From Microlunatus panaciterrae (lineage in GTDB: Bacteria > Actinomycetota > Actinomycetes > Propionibacteriales > Propionibacteriaceae): 64,000 bases of DNA. This document shows, one piece after another, positions 54,187 to 62,838 of this stretch. The position numbers were made by a program, and so were the translations under genes. Location of the stretch: NCBI RefSeq assembly GCF_016907535.1, contig NZ_JAFBCF010000001.1, positions 3,968,001-4,032,000 on the forward strand, written 5' to 3'. Below the pieces are notes generated by a model, which was not told the origin of the DNA, searched no databases, and worked only from the letters and a program-made list of their open reading frames with translations. How positions within the stretch are numbered: the first letter of the stretch is position 1; each line of letters starts with the position of its first letter.

Positions 54187-54494
54187 GGGGGAAAGCGTGA
54201 GGGAAAACGCTCTATTTGCCAAGGCTTGGGCGTGTCGCTCCCGGCGAGTCGCGTGGCGAAAGCTCGTTCGTTGTGCTAGCGCCCCTTCCGGGAGGTAGTT
54301 CAGCGCAGGCAGGCGCACCTGCGCTCCACCTGCACGAGGGCAGGCGCGGTGGCCCGCTCCCGAAGCTCGATCGGGCCCCATCACGGGGATAGAGTCATGG
54401 CCACGACATGATCATGATCAGGCCTCGACAGTGGGAGCGCGACGGCCGCCCGGCTGGCTGGCTTCGAGGGTGGATCCGTGGAGGGGGTGCCTGG
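54187..54494. promoter_or_regulatory. Divergent intergenic region between the SpoIID gene and the P-type ATPase
   Basis: The 308 bp contain an 8-bp-arm dyad AGCGCAGG-N8-CCTGCGCT (54302-54325), a possible -10 TAGAGT (54390-54395) and the perfect palindrome CATGATCATG (54407-54416). No coding sequence was seen. Confidence 0.45.
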
Positions 54495-57083
54495 ATGGAC
54501 GCTACTGCGGACCTTGCGCTGGTTGGCCTGACCACGAAGGAAGCGGCACGGCGCCTGGCGACGGAGGGGCCCAACGAGCTGCCCACGGAGAAGCCACGCA
54601 ACCTCCTGCAGCAGGCCTGGCAGGTGCTGCGCCAACCGATGCTGATGCTGCTCGCCGTCGCCGGAACGGTCAACTTCCTGCTCGCCGAGCCGTTGGACGG
54701 GATCGTCCTGATCTCCTTCGTGGTGGTGGTGATCGGCATCTCCATCTACCAGGAGCACAAGACCGAAGGTGCGCTGGCCGCCCTGCGCGATCTGTCCGCA
54801 CCACGTGCCCTGGTGATCCGCGACGGCGTGCAAATGCGCATCGCTGGCCGCGACCTGGTGCGCGGTGACTGGGTGGTGCTGGCCGAGGGCGACCGGGTCC
54901 CGGCCGATGGGGTGCTGGTCGAGAGCGTCAACTTCGCGGTGGACGAGTCTGCCTTGACCGGCGAGTCGGTCCCGGTTCGCAAGGCGTCGATCGACGCCGG
55001 CTCGCTCTCCGCTGCGATGGGCCCGCCGGGAGGTGATGCGACCCCGTGGGTGTACTCGGGCACGCTGGTGGTCAAGGGCCGAGGACTGACGCTGGTGAAG
55101 GGGACCGGGGCCAGCACCGAGCTGGGCCGGATCGGCACGGCACTGAGCACCATCGAGGTCGAGCGCACACCCCTGCAGCGGGAGATCGACCGGCTGGTGC
55201 GCTTCATCGCGGTGCTGGGTCTGGCCGCAGCCGCGCTGGTGGTGCTGGTCTACCGACTGACGCGCGGGGCCTGGCTCGAGGGCCTCCTCGCCGGAATCGC
55301 GACGGCCATGGCCATGGTGCCGGAGGAGTTCCCGGTCGTCCTCACCGTGTTCCTGGCGCTCGGCGCTTGGCGCATGTCGCAGAAGCATGTGCTGACGCGG
55401 CGGTCAGCGGTGATCGAGACACTCGGGTCGGCCACGGTGATCTGTGTCGACAAGACCGGCACACTGACGATGAACAGCATGACGGTCGCGGACCTCATCG
55501 TTGGCGAGGAGGTCTTCACGCTCGACGCGCAGCCCCTTCCCGAGGCGTTCCACACGATCGCCGAGTTCTCCGTCCTCGCCTCGCCGATCGACCCGTTCGA
55601 CCCGATGGACAAGGCCTTCACCGTCCTGGGCGAGCGCTATCTCCAACAGACCGAGCACCTGCACGCCGACTGGGAGCTGGTGCGCGAGTACGCGCTCTCG
55701 GAGAACATGCTGGCTCTCTCGCATGTCTGGCGATCCCCCACCAACAGCCACTACGTCGTCGCCGCCAAGGGGGCTCCGGAGGCCATCGCCGCCCTGTGTC
55801 ATCTCGGGCCCGAAGAGCTCGCCTCGCTCACGGCCCAGGTCGAGAGGGCGACAGCCAGCGGCCAGCGCGTGCTGGCCGTCGCCCGGGCCTTGGTCGACCA
55901 GGATGAGGACCTGCCCACCGAACAACAGGGTTTCGACTTCGAGTATCTCGGGCTGGCCGGTCTACTCGACCCCGTACGCCCAGGGGTGGCGCACGCTGTG
56001 GCCGAGTGTGCCAGCGCCGGGGTGCGTACGGTCATGATCACCGGTGACTATCCGGGCACGGCGATGGCGATCGCTCGTGAGGTCGGCCTGGACCATGGCG
56101 CCGGCTACATCACCGGTCCAGAGCTCCAGGTCATCGACGACGACGAGCTTGCCAGCCGAGTTCGTTCGGTGAGCGTCTTCGCGCGGATGGTCCCCGGGCA
56201 GAAGCTGCGGCTGATCCGCGCGCTCAAGGCCAATGGCGAGGTGGTCGGGATGACGGGCGACGGCGTCAACGATGCACCCGCCTTGCGTGCCGCCGACATC
56301 GGGATGGCGATGGGGGCACGGGGTACCGATGTGGCACGGGAGGCGGCCGCCCTCGTGATCACCGACGACGACTTCGCCTCGATCGCCGCCGGTGTGCGCC
56401 AGGGACGTGGCATCTTCGACAACCTGCGTAAGGCGATGTCCTACATCATTGCTGTGCACGTGCCGATCGTGGGCATGTCACTGGTGCCGATCTTCGTCGG
56501 CGACTGGCCGCTGGTGCTGCTACCGGCGCAGATCGCCTTTCTCGAGCTGATCATCGACCCTGCCTGCTCTGTGGTGTTCGAGGCGGAAGAGTTCGACCCG
56601 GCGATCATGGACCAGCAGCCGCGAGGGCTCGAAGAGCCGATGTTCCGCCGCAGAGTGCTCATTCTGGCCGTGCTGCAAGGACTTTCGATGCTCGCTGCCG
56701 TGCTGGCTGTCTTTCTGTGGACCGTGCTGACGGGGCGTCCCGACACCGTCGTGCGTTCGATCACCTTCGCCACGCTCGTGATCGGGAACTTGGCTCTGAT
56801 TCTGGTGAACCGCTCCTGGCGACTGTCGATCTGGCGCACGTTCCGGGAGCGACGCAATGGCACGCTCAAGTGGATCCTGACAGCGACCCTGCTACTGCTG
56901 ATCGTCGTACTGAGCGTTCCTTGGCTCCGGGAGGCCTTCAACCTCGGCCCGGTACGGGCCGTCGACTGGCTCCTCGCTCTGCTCGCAGGGGTCGCTGGCG
57001 TGGTGTGGTTCGAGATCTACAAGATCACGGGGCGCGCCCGCAAGACCGTGAGAACACCCAACCGCCGCTTCCAAGACCCCTAG
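54495..57083 (+). CDS. Cation-translocating P-type ATPase (calcium-pump-like, P2 type)
   Basis: The 862-residue pump has an N-terminal cation-ATPase domain (LTTKEAARRLATEGPNELP), the actuator TGES at about 155-158, PEEFPVVLTVFLALG in M4 (about residue 275), the phosphorylation site DKTGT at D319 and the hinge GDGVNDAPALRAADIGMAMG near 586. About ten membrane helices are visible and no heavy-metal-binding domain. The layout is that of bacterial Ca2+/Mg2+-type pumps; the ion is not certain. ATG 54495 has GGAGGGGG upstream; a longer frame begins at 54408. It is convergent with the 1192-residue gene, the two stops sharing CTAG. Confidence 0.9.
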   Translation: MDATADLALVGLTTKEAARRLATEGPNELPTEKPRNLLQQAWQVLRQPMLMLLAVAGTVNFLLAEPLDGIVLISFVVVVIGISIYQEHKTEGALAALRDLSAPRALVIRDGVQMRIAGRDLVRGDWVVLAEGDRVPADGVLVESVNFAVDESALTGESVPVRKASIDAGSLSAAMGPPGGDATPWVYSGTLVVKGRGLTLVKGTGASTELGRIGTALSTIEVERTPLQREIDRLVRFIAVLGLAAAALVVLVYRLTRGAWLEGLLAGIATAMAMVPEEFPVVLTVFLALGAWRMSQKHVLTRRSAVIETLGSATVICVDKTGTLTMNSMTVADLIVGEEVFTLDAQPLPEAFHTIAEFSVLASPIDPFDPMDKAFTVLGERYLQQTEHLHADWELVREYALSENMLALSHVWRSPTNSHYVVAAKGAPEAIAALCHLGPEELASLTAQVERATASGQRVLAVARALVDQDEDLPTEQQGFDFEYLGLAGLLDPVRPGVAHAVAECASAGVRTVMITGDYPGTAMAIAREVGLDHGAGYITGPELQVIDDDELASRVRSVSVFARMVPGQKLRLIRALKANGEVVGMTGDGVNDAPALRAADIGMAMGARGTDVAREAAALVITDDDFASIAAGVRQGRGIFDNLRKAMSYIIAVHVPIVGMSLVPIFVGDWPLVLLPAQIAFLELIIDPACSVVFEAEEFDPAIMDQQPRGLEEPMFRRRVLILAVLQGLSMLAAVLAVFLWTVLTGRPDTVVRSITFATLVIGNLALILVNRSWRLSIWRTFRERRNGTLKWILTATLLLLIVVLSVPWLREAFNLGPVRAVDWLLALLAGVAGVVWFEIYKITGRARKTVRTPNRRFQDP

Positions 57084-60000
57084 ACACGAGTCAGATCGAC
57101 GGTCTCCACAAAGACCGTCCGCTCGCGCAGCTCGCTCGGTCCTGGGTCATGGCCCGCAACGCTCTCGATACGCTCGACTTCGCGGCAGTACAGGCGCAGC
57201 GGGCCCGGTCCGGGGGGCAGCAGGATCGGCGGAGTCGTGGTGCCGGCGTCGACACTGACCAACGTTCCCGGGACGGGACGCCAGACGGGCAGGTCACTCG
57301 GGACATCATCGGCCACGGCGACCAGGTCGGCTCCGGCTTGAGCACCGTTCGTGCCTCGCTCGACCAGGACGTCGAACCGGTTCGCTGGCCTCGGCTGGAC
57401 ACCATCCAGCCGAAGCCGCACCGTTGCACCGTCGCGGTCGACCACCAGTGTCCGATCCGGCCACAACTTGATCTTGTCGCTGATCACGACAGAGGACAGT
57501 TCCAGGCCGGGCAGGCTGTGTGGTTGGAAGCGCGCCAATGCCAGTTGCACGAACGGCGCGTATGAGGTGAACGCCGGCGGTGGCGCCACGCGGATATCCA
57601 CGAACCAGTGCTCGGGTCCCTTCACCGGTGTGAAGCCGATGACCTGTCCAGAAGCTGGCGGTTCCCCCACCGCGAGGTGCGCCACTGGGAAGCCGGCCGG
57701 AAACCAGTCCGCCGTCGGTAAGCCGGGGATGTTCGGCGTGGCGAAGATCGGATCGCGCCCGCTCCGGCTGACTGCAGCACGTGTCGCCGGATCGGCACCC
57801 GTCTCGGCGAGGATCACCGCCAACTGCTCACCGTCGCCGGTCACGAACCAGGGCCTGGCGAGCTCCACCCGCAGCGTCGAGCTGTGCCTGGTGCGGACCA
57901 GACTGCCGCCGGAAGCCGACCGCTCCCAGCGGAAGGCCGGAAGCACTGAGATCACCACCGGCGCGGGCGGCCGGGCGGTGGACAGGATGGTGACCTCCGG
58001 CTGCTCGGCTGATCGCTGGAAGGCCTGATCGGGCTCGTCGCTGCGAAAGTAGGGCCGGAACCGCGAGATGGCGGTGAGCGTGTACTTCACCCGACGATGC
58101 GCGGTGTCACCGAACTCATGCCGGAACGACAATGGCACCGGTTCCCCCTTCCCGATCGCCGTGCTGTGCAGCTCCACCACTGATCGAGGCTGCGGCCGAT
58201 CATCGGTGACGTCGGTCCAGGCCGCCGACACCACCAGCCTGCCCGTGCTGTCCGTGTCCAGCCCACTCGGCAGGAACGAAGGGGTGAGCAGAGCGTGCGG
58301 TTCGCCGGCGTTCTGGTGCAGCGCGGAGTCGGGCAGCTGCCAGCGCGGCTCCGCCAGCGGCTTGCGCACCGCGTGCACCACCTCGATGCGGCGGACCGGC
58401 GTCACCATGGGGTGCCGCCCGAGCCGGACGTTGACCTCGTCGGTCCGAGCGCCCGCAGCGTCCGTGGTCGTCGGCAGCCAGTCCCGGATCATCAGATGAT
58501 CAAGGAAGCCGTCGCGGACGGTGGATGACAGCTCGATGCTGGCCTTCTCCGCCTGGGCGAGCCGGATCTGAAGACGGTTGCCATTCCAGGCCATGCTGAT
58601 CCGCTCGGTCGGATCGGTGCTGGCGGCCAGCTCGATGATCTTGTGGTCTGGGGTGTAGTCCGGCCACTGTGCGGCGACCGGCCAGGCGGTGGCGTCTTCG
58701 ATCGGTGCGGTCAGCCCACCCGGTGCCGCCGGCAGGAACGCCCGAATGCCGTCGGTCACTGGATCCGGCAGCCCGGTCGCCTCGCGGTCGTCACTCACCC
58801 CTGGAGCCAGGGCGCGACGTGCCAGCTCCCAGGATCGCTCGTCGGTCTCGGAGTCGAGCAAGCCGTGCTGCTCGATCAACGCCAGCGAGGCCGTTGGTGG
58901 GCGAAGACTCCGCAGGTCCCGGATCGGCAGGGTCGGATCGATCACCGACAGTTCCTCGACCGACATGTGCAGGTCGCTACGGATCACCAGCCGGTCGACG
59001 GTACTGCCGGGTGCGAACACATCGGTCTCGTCGGCCACGATCACCGGCGGCTGGATCGGGTCGTGGCGACGGTAGATGATCGCTCGGGTGGCCCGCGCGT
59101 CGCCGCTGATCTCGTCCAACGACCGGCCGCCGCCGGTGACGTCTGCGACGCGCATCCGCAACTGGTAGGTGGTGCTGAACCGCAGCCGCGGCAGCCGGCC
59201 CCGTGGCGCCCGGAACCTGAAGTCGAAGTCGAACGGCAGCTCCGTGCCGGGATGGCGGAGCGAGCCTGGTGTTGTCCCGGCCGGGTTCGGGGCGGGCAGA
59301 GCCAGGCTCCAGCCGTTCCAACGGGCGACCACCTCGTCCGCCTGCAGGACCCCATCGTCGCCCTTCAGAGCGGCGTACGCCTGCAGGTGACCCTCCTCGC
59401 GCCGCCAGCGTCGCCTGTCCTGCCCAGCGTCCCTGTCCTGCCCAGCGTCCCTGTCCTGCCCATCGTCCCTGTCCTGCCCATCGTGCCTGTCCTGTCCGGC
59501 CTCGGGTGGGCCGATGGGCAAGCCGTCGACCAGATACGAGGCCTCACGTTCGCAGAGCGAGCGCCAGGGACCGACACCGCTGCGGATGTCCACCCGGTAG
59601 CCGAGCAGCAGATCCTCAGCGAAGAGCTCTGCACCCTCCATGCTGGACCGGGCGGAACCGCTGGCGCCTGCAGCCGACCGAGCGGAAAAGTCGGCCGCCC
59701 GACCGGGCCGGACCAACTGCAGCCCACCTGAGCGCAAGGCCGGCAGGACCACCGGAGCCGCATCGGGCGCAGCGTCGGTGAGGCGGAGTGCCGCCTCGCG
59801 CAGACCCTGGACCGCGCCGTCCACGTCGAACGTCGCCAGTGCCCAGGCCGGCGCGGGGCCAGGAGCCTCGCCAGGAGCATGGCCCCGGATCCGGTCCGTG
59901 CCCGTCAGGTCCAGCATCCCGGCCCGCAGGGCCGGCGTGGACGTCGTCGATCGGCTGCCGGGCCAGAAGCCGGCTGACAGGTCGTAGCACGTCCAGCCCG

Positions 60001-60658
60001 AGGTCACCGTCAGCGGCGCATCTGCGGTGCTCACCCGAAGGAAGCGTGGGCGGTCGGCGTCACCCAGGTCGAGGTCGCTCCGTTCCGCGGCGAGCCAGAA
60101 GACCAGGCCCAGGTCCTCCAGCACGGTGGGATGCTCGCGCAGCAGGGCAACCGTCTGGTGGAAATCGAGCCTGGGCGGCGGGGGAGGAGCGGGACGTCGT
60201 GGCTGCGGCGAGGCCGAGGGCGAGGTGACCCAAGCCGGGAGGTGCGGCTCGGCGACCTTCGCGGGGTCGAGGGTGGGATCGCGGGCGAGGGTGCGAGCAG
60301 CGGACTGGTAGCTCCCGGTCACGGTGTCGGCCGGTCCAAAAGTGGGCGCCACCGTCGGCGCAGGCTGGGTCTTGGGCTGGAAGTCATCGATGACGCCGGC
60401 GTCGCCATCGAAGAAGGCGTGCCAGACTTCGCTGCGCGCCCGGGGCAGGTACACCGGCGGGGTCACCGCTGCCGCCGTGCCGGCGCTGGTCCGGATTCGC
60501 AGCTCGAAGCTCGACTCGGCCAGGACAGATGGCCAGTCGCGCAGGCCGAAGTCGGCGACGGTGCCGACCGAGAGCCTCGGGACGACCAGCACCCGGATCC
60601 TCACTGTGTCGATGCCGAGCAGGCCGTTCGGCACCGCGACGAAAAGCAGCTCGCTCAA
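57080..60658 (-). CDS. Large (1192-residue) protein of unknown function, last gene of the beta-propeller operon
   Basis: I do not recognise a domain with known function. The protein has no signal peptide and no membrane segment, so it is probably cytosolic. It starts MSELLFVAVPNGLLGIDTVR, has a Pro-rich linker (PAPPPPPRLDF, about 154-165) and an 18-bp tandem repeat encoding GQDRDA-like units (about 386-416). Beta-rich sections follow, with conserved-looking blocks HEFGDTAHRRVKYTLTAISR (about 845-865) and LARPWFVTGDGEQLAVILAE (about 925-945). I vaguely recall similar blocks in large hypothetical proteins near phage-tail-like clusters, but cannot verify this. The ATG overlaps the stop of the beta-propeller gene upstream (ATGA). 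Confidence 0.85.
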   Translation of the reverse strand: MSELLFVAVPNGLLGIDTVRIRVLVVPRLSVGTVADFGLRDWPSVLAESSFELRIRTSAGTAAAVTPPVYLPRARSEVWHAFFDGDAGVIDDFQPKTQPAPTVAPTFGPADTVTGSYQSAARTLARDPTLDPAKVAEPHLPAWVTSPSASPQPRRPAPPPPPRLDFHQTVALLREHPTVLEDLGLVFWLAAERSDLDLGDADRPRFLRVSTADAPLTVTSGWTCYDLSAGFWPGSRSTTSTPALRAGMLDLTGTDRIRGHAPGEAPGPAPAWALATFDVDGAVQGLREAALRLTDAAPDAAPVVLPALRSGGLQLVRPGRAADFSARSAAGASGSARSSMEGAELFAEDLLLGYRVDIRSGVGPWRSLCEREASYLVDGLPIGPPEAGQDRHDGQDRDDGQDRDAGQDRDAGQDRRRWRREEGHLQAYAALKGDDGVLQADEVVARWNGWSLALPAPNPAGTTPGSLRHPGTELPFDFDFRFRAPRGRLPRLRFSTTYQLRMRVADVTGGGRSLDEISGDARATRAIIYRRHDPIQPPVIVADETDVFAPGSTVDRLVIRSDLHMSVEELSVIDPTLPIRDLRSLRPPTASLALIEQHGLLDSETDERSWELARRALAPGVSDDREATGLPDPVTDGIRAFLPAAPGGLTAPIEDATAWPVAAQWPDYTPDHKIIELAASTDPTERISMAWNGNRLQIRLAQAEKASIELSSTVRDGFLDHLMIRDWLPTTTDAAGARTDEVNVRLGRHPMVTPVRRIEVVHAVRKPLAEPRWQLPDSALHQNAGEPHALLTPSFLPSGLDTDSTGRLVVSAAWTDVTDDRPQPRSVVELHSTAIGKGEPVPLSFRHEFGDTAHRRVKYTLTAISRFRPYFRSDEPDQAFQRSAEQPEVTILSTARPPAPVVISVLPAFRWERSASGGSLVRTRHSSTLRVELARPWFVTGDGEQLAVILAETGADPATRAAVSRSGRDPIFATPNIPGLPTADWFPAGFPVAHLAVGEPPASGQVIGFTPVKGPEHWFVDIRVAPPPAFTSYAPFVQLALARFQPHSLPGLELSSVVISDKIKLWPDRTLVVDRDGATVRLRLDGVQPRPANRFDVLVERGTNGAQAGADLVAVADDVPSDLPVWRPVPGTLVSVDAGTTTPPILLPPGPGPLRLYCREVERIESVAGHDPGPSELRERTVFVETVDLTRV
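59406..59503. repeat. 18-bp tandem repeat (about five units) inside the 1192-residue gene
   Basis: Units of CTGTCCTGCCCAGCGTCC (plus strand) repeat about five times with few changes. In the minus-strand gene they encode GQDRDAGQDRDD-like hexapeptides, so copy number changes would keep the frame. Confidence 0.85.
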
Positions 60659-62838
60659 CCGACTCTCCCTGGGTAGATGCGGATGGTGCCGTCTGTGCCG
60701 GTGATGGCCAGCAGCGTGCCGTCCGGCGAGTACGCGACGTCGCGGACGCCCCCGGGATGGATCACCCGACGTCGTTCGCGACCGGTGCGCGGATCGAAGA
60801 TGATCACGGCCGGCCCCTCGGTGACCACGGCGAGAAGCGCCTCGGCCGGGTGGAACGTAAGCGCGGTCACCGGCGCTGTCATGCGAAGTTCCCGGATGAG
60901 GACGGCTGCTCCCGGTTGCAGGGCGTAGAGGCGCACTCGCGAGCCGGCTGCGATGGCGAGGAACGCCCCGTCGCTGCTGAAGGCTAGTGCGGTCACTGGA
61001 CCGCCTTGGGTCAGTGGGTCGGCTGTGGTCGCGGTGTCGGCATCGGCCAGGGTGACGGAGCTGTCGGCGTAGCCGATAGCGAGCAGGACGCTGCCGGGCG
61101 CGAAGCTGAGTGCTCGCACCTGGGCTTGCCGGTCGACGCGGCGCAGCTCGACGCCATCGTTCGCGTTCAGCACGCGGACCACATTGTCTGTGCAGGCGGT
61201 CGCGACCAGCCGCTCGTCACTGCTGATCGCGACCAGGGTGACCGATCGAGGATGACGGGACTGCCAGCGCTCGACGCCGGCCGGAAGATCGATCCGGCGA
61301 GCCGTCTTGTCCTGGCTGGCTGTGGCCAGCCAGGTCCTGGTGCTCGGACCGATCGCAAAGCCGCGAACCGCATCACCGTGGTTGACCAGGCCACGCTGCT
61401 CGCCGGACGACGTCAGTAGGATCCGAACAGCGCCGTTGCTGTCCGCGACCGCGAGCGTCTCGGCGCCAGCGCCGAAGCCGAGCCATCGCGGTGTGCCGGG
61501 GTGCAGGTGCTGCGCCCATTGCCGGGTCCCCGTCCTGGCGTCGAAAAGAGCGAGGTTCTCCTGCTCGCCACCCGCCGATGACCGATCAGCGAGTGCCCTT
61601 GGGGCAGGCTCCCCGATCACGGCAACGAGGCCGCTACCTGCCGCAGTGTTCTGGATGGCCATCCGCGTCACCCGTACCCCGAACGACACAGTGGCTCGCA
61701 AGGTCTCGACGTCGCGTACGCGGACGAAACCCGCGCCGCCGACCGCGATCTGGCAGCCATCTGGTGAGAACGCCAGGTCAGTGATCTCATCCGTCTCCTG
61801 CTGGGCACCCAGGCCGGAGTCGGCGTCAAAGACGCTGAAGCCGACGGCATCGGGGGGCGCATCAGTGAACAGCCCGTTGGCAGCGATCAGCCGTCCATCC
61901 GGGCTGAAGTCGATTCTCAGACGTAACGACAGGCTCGGCAATGGACGTGGCGGGAAGACCGGGTGGCCGTCGTCAGTGTCGAAGACACCGAGCCTCAGGT
62001 CGCCCAACGGGGGGAACCGCCCGGCGTACCGGACCGCCACCCGGCTGCCATCGGGGCTGAAAGCGACGGGTGCGAAGGCGTTGCGGAAGCCGTGGAAGAA
62101 CTGCTCGAGCGGATCGAGGGGAACCCGTACCGCACCCGGCAGGGGGACCTCGGCAGCCGTCGTGGGTGGGTGCAGTGGGAGTCGAGCGACTCGGGCGTCG
62201 CGGCGTAGGGCGACGATCTCGCCGCCGCCGGGGCGCAGAGTCGCCTGCACGATGCCGGGTGAGGCCAGCGAGGCTCGAGACTCTCCGGTGGCACAGTCGA
62301 CGAGCCGGAGCACGCCATCGGCATAGACCAGCAGCCGTTGGGAGTCTGCGCTGAACACCGGGCGGAAGCGGAGATGGGACGTCTGGCCCAGGTCACGTAG
62401 CCGTTGTCCGGTGGTCGCGGACAGCAGAATCACCTCGCCGGGCGGCTCCATGCCGCGGACGACGGCGATCAGGCCACTGTCCGGGCTGACCGCGATCTCG
62501 TAGGCCGACAGACCAGACACCTGCCAGACCTGCGCCCCGCTGTCGGCCCGCAACAGCCGCACCGTGCGGTTCTCCACTGTGAGACCGTCCGGTCCGGTGG
62601 GGAGGGACTCGGAGCCGACCACCAGGTGCCTGTCGTCCGAGGTGAACTGAAGGGCGGTCGGACCGGGCAGGTCCACCATCCAGCGCGGCCGCCCGCTGCC
62701 GGCATCCAGCACCACGACGCCGCCCGCCGCATCCGAGCTGGTGCCTGCTGCCGCGAGCCAGAGCCCGTCGGCGCTGTAGGCCACCCGGCTCACGGTGAAC
62801 GGCAGTTCGGCCGAGCAGATCAGACGTCCCAGGCTCAT
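60655..62838 (-). CDS. WD40-like beta-propeller protein (paralogue 2)
   Basis: The 727-residue protein is built of about 40-residue propeller blades throughout, with recurring FSPDGRLIAANG, SPDGSRVAVRYAG, WLATASQDKTARRIDL and ISSDERLVATACTDNVVRVL. It should form two seven-bladed propellers, i.e. a protein-binding scaffold. No signal peptide, membrane segment, kinase, NACHT or protease domain is fused to it. Its C-terminal 380 residues align block by block with the neighbouring upstream gene, including the endings YPGRV and YPTRV. Both ends overlap neighbours by ATGA. Confidence 0.88.
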   Translation of the reverse strand: MSLGRLICSAELPFTVSRVAYSADGLWLAAAGTSSDAAGGVVVLDAGSGRPRWMVDLPGPTALQFTSDDRHLVVGSESLPTGPDGLTVENRTVRLLRADSGAQVWQVSGLSAYEIAVSPDSGLIAVVRGMEPPGEVILLSATTGQRLRDLGQTSHLRFRPVFSADSQRLLVYADGVLRLVDCATGESRASLASPGIVQATLRPGGGEIVALRRDARVARLPLHPPTTAAEVPLPGAVRVPLDPLEQFFHGFRNAFAPVAFSPDGSRVAVRYAGRFPPLGDLRLGVFDTDDGHPVFPPRPLPSLSLRLRIDFSPDGRLIAANGLFTDAPPDAVGFSVFDADSGLGAQQETDEITDLAFSPDGCQIAVGGAGFVRVRDVETLRATVSFGVRVTRMAIQNTAAGSGLVAVIGEPAPRALADRSSAGGEQENLALFDARTGTRQWAQHLHPGTPRWLGFGAGAETLAVADSNGAVRILLTSSGEQRGLVNHGDAVRGFAIGPSTRTWLATASQDKTARRIDLPAGVERWQSRHPRSVTLVAISSDERLVATACTDNVVRVLNANDGVELRRVDRQAQVRALSFAPGSVLLAIGYADSSVTLADADTATTADPLTQGGPVTALAFSSDGAFLAIAAGSRVRLYALQPGAAVLIRELRMTAPVTALTFHPAEALLAVVTEGPAVIIFDPRTGRERRRVIHPGGVRDVAYSPDGTLLAITGTDGTIRIYPGRVG

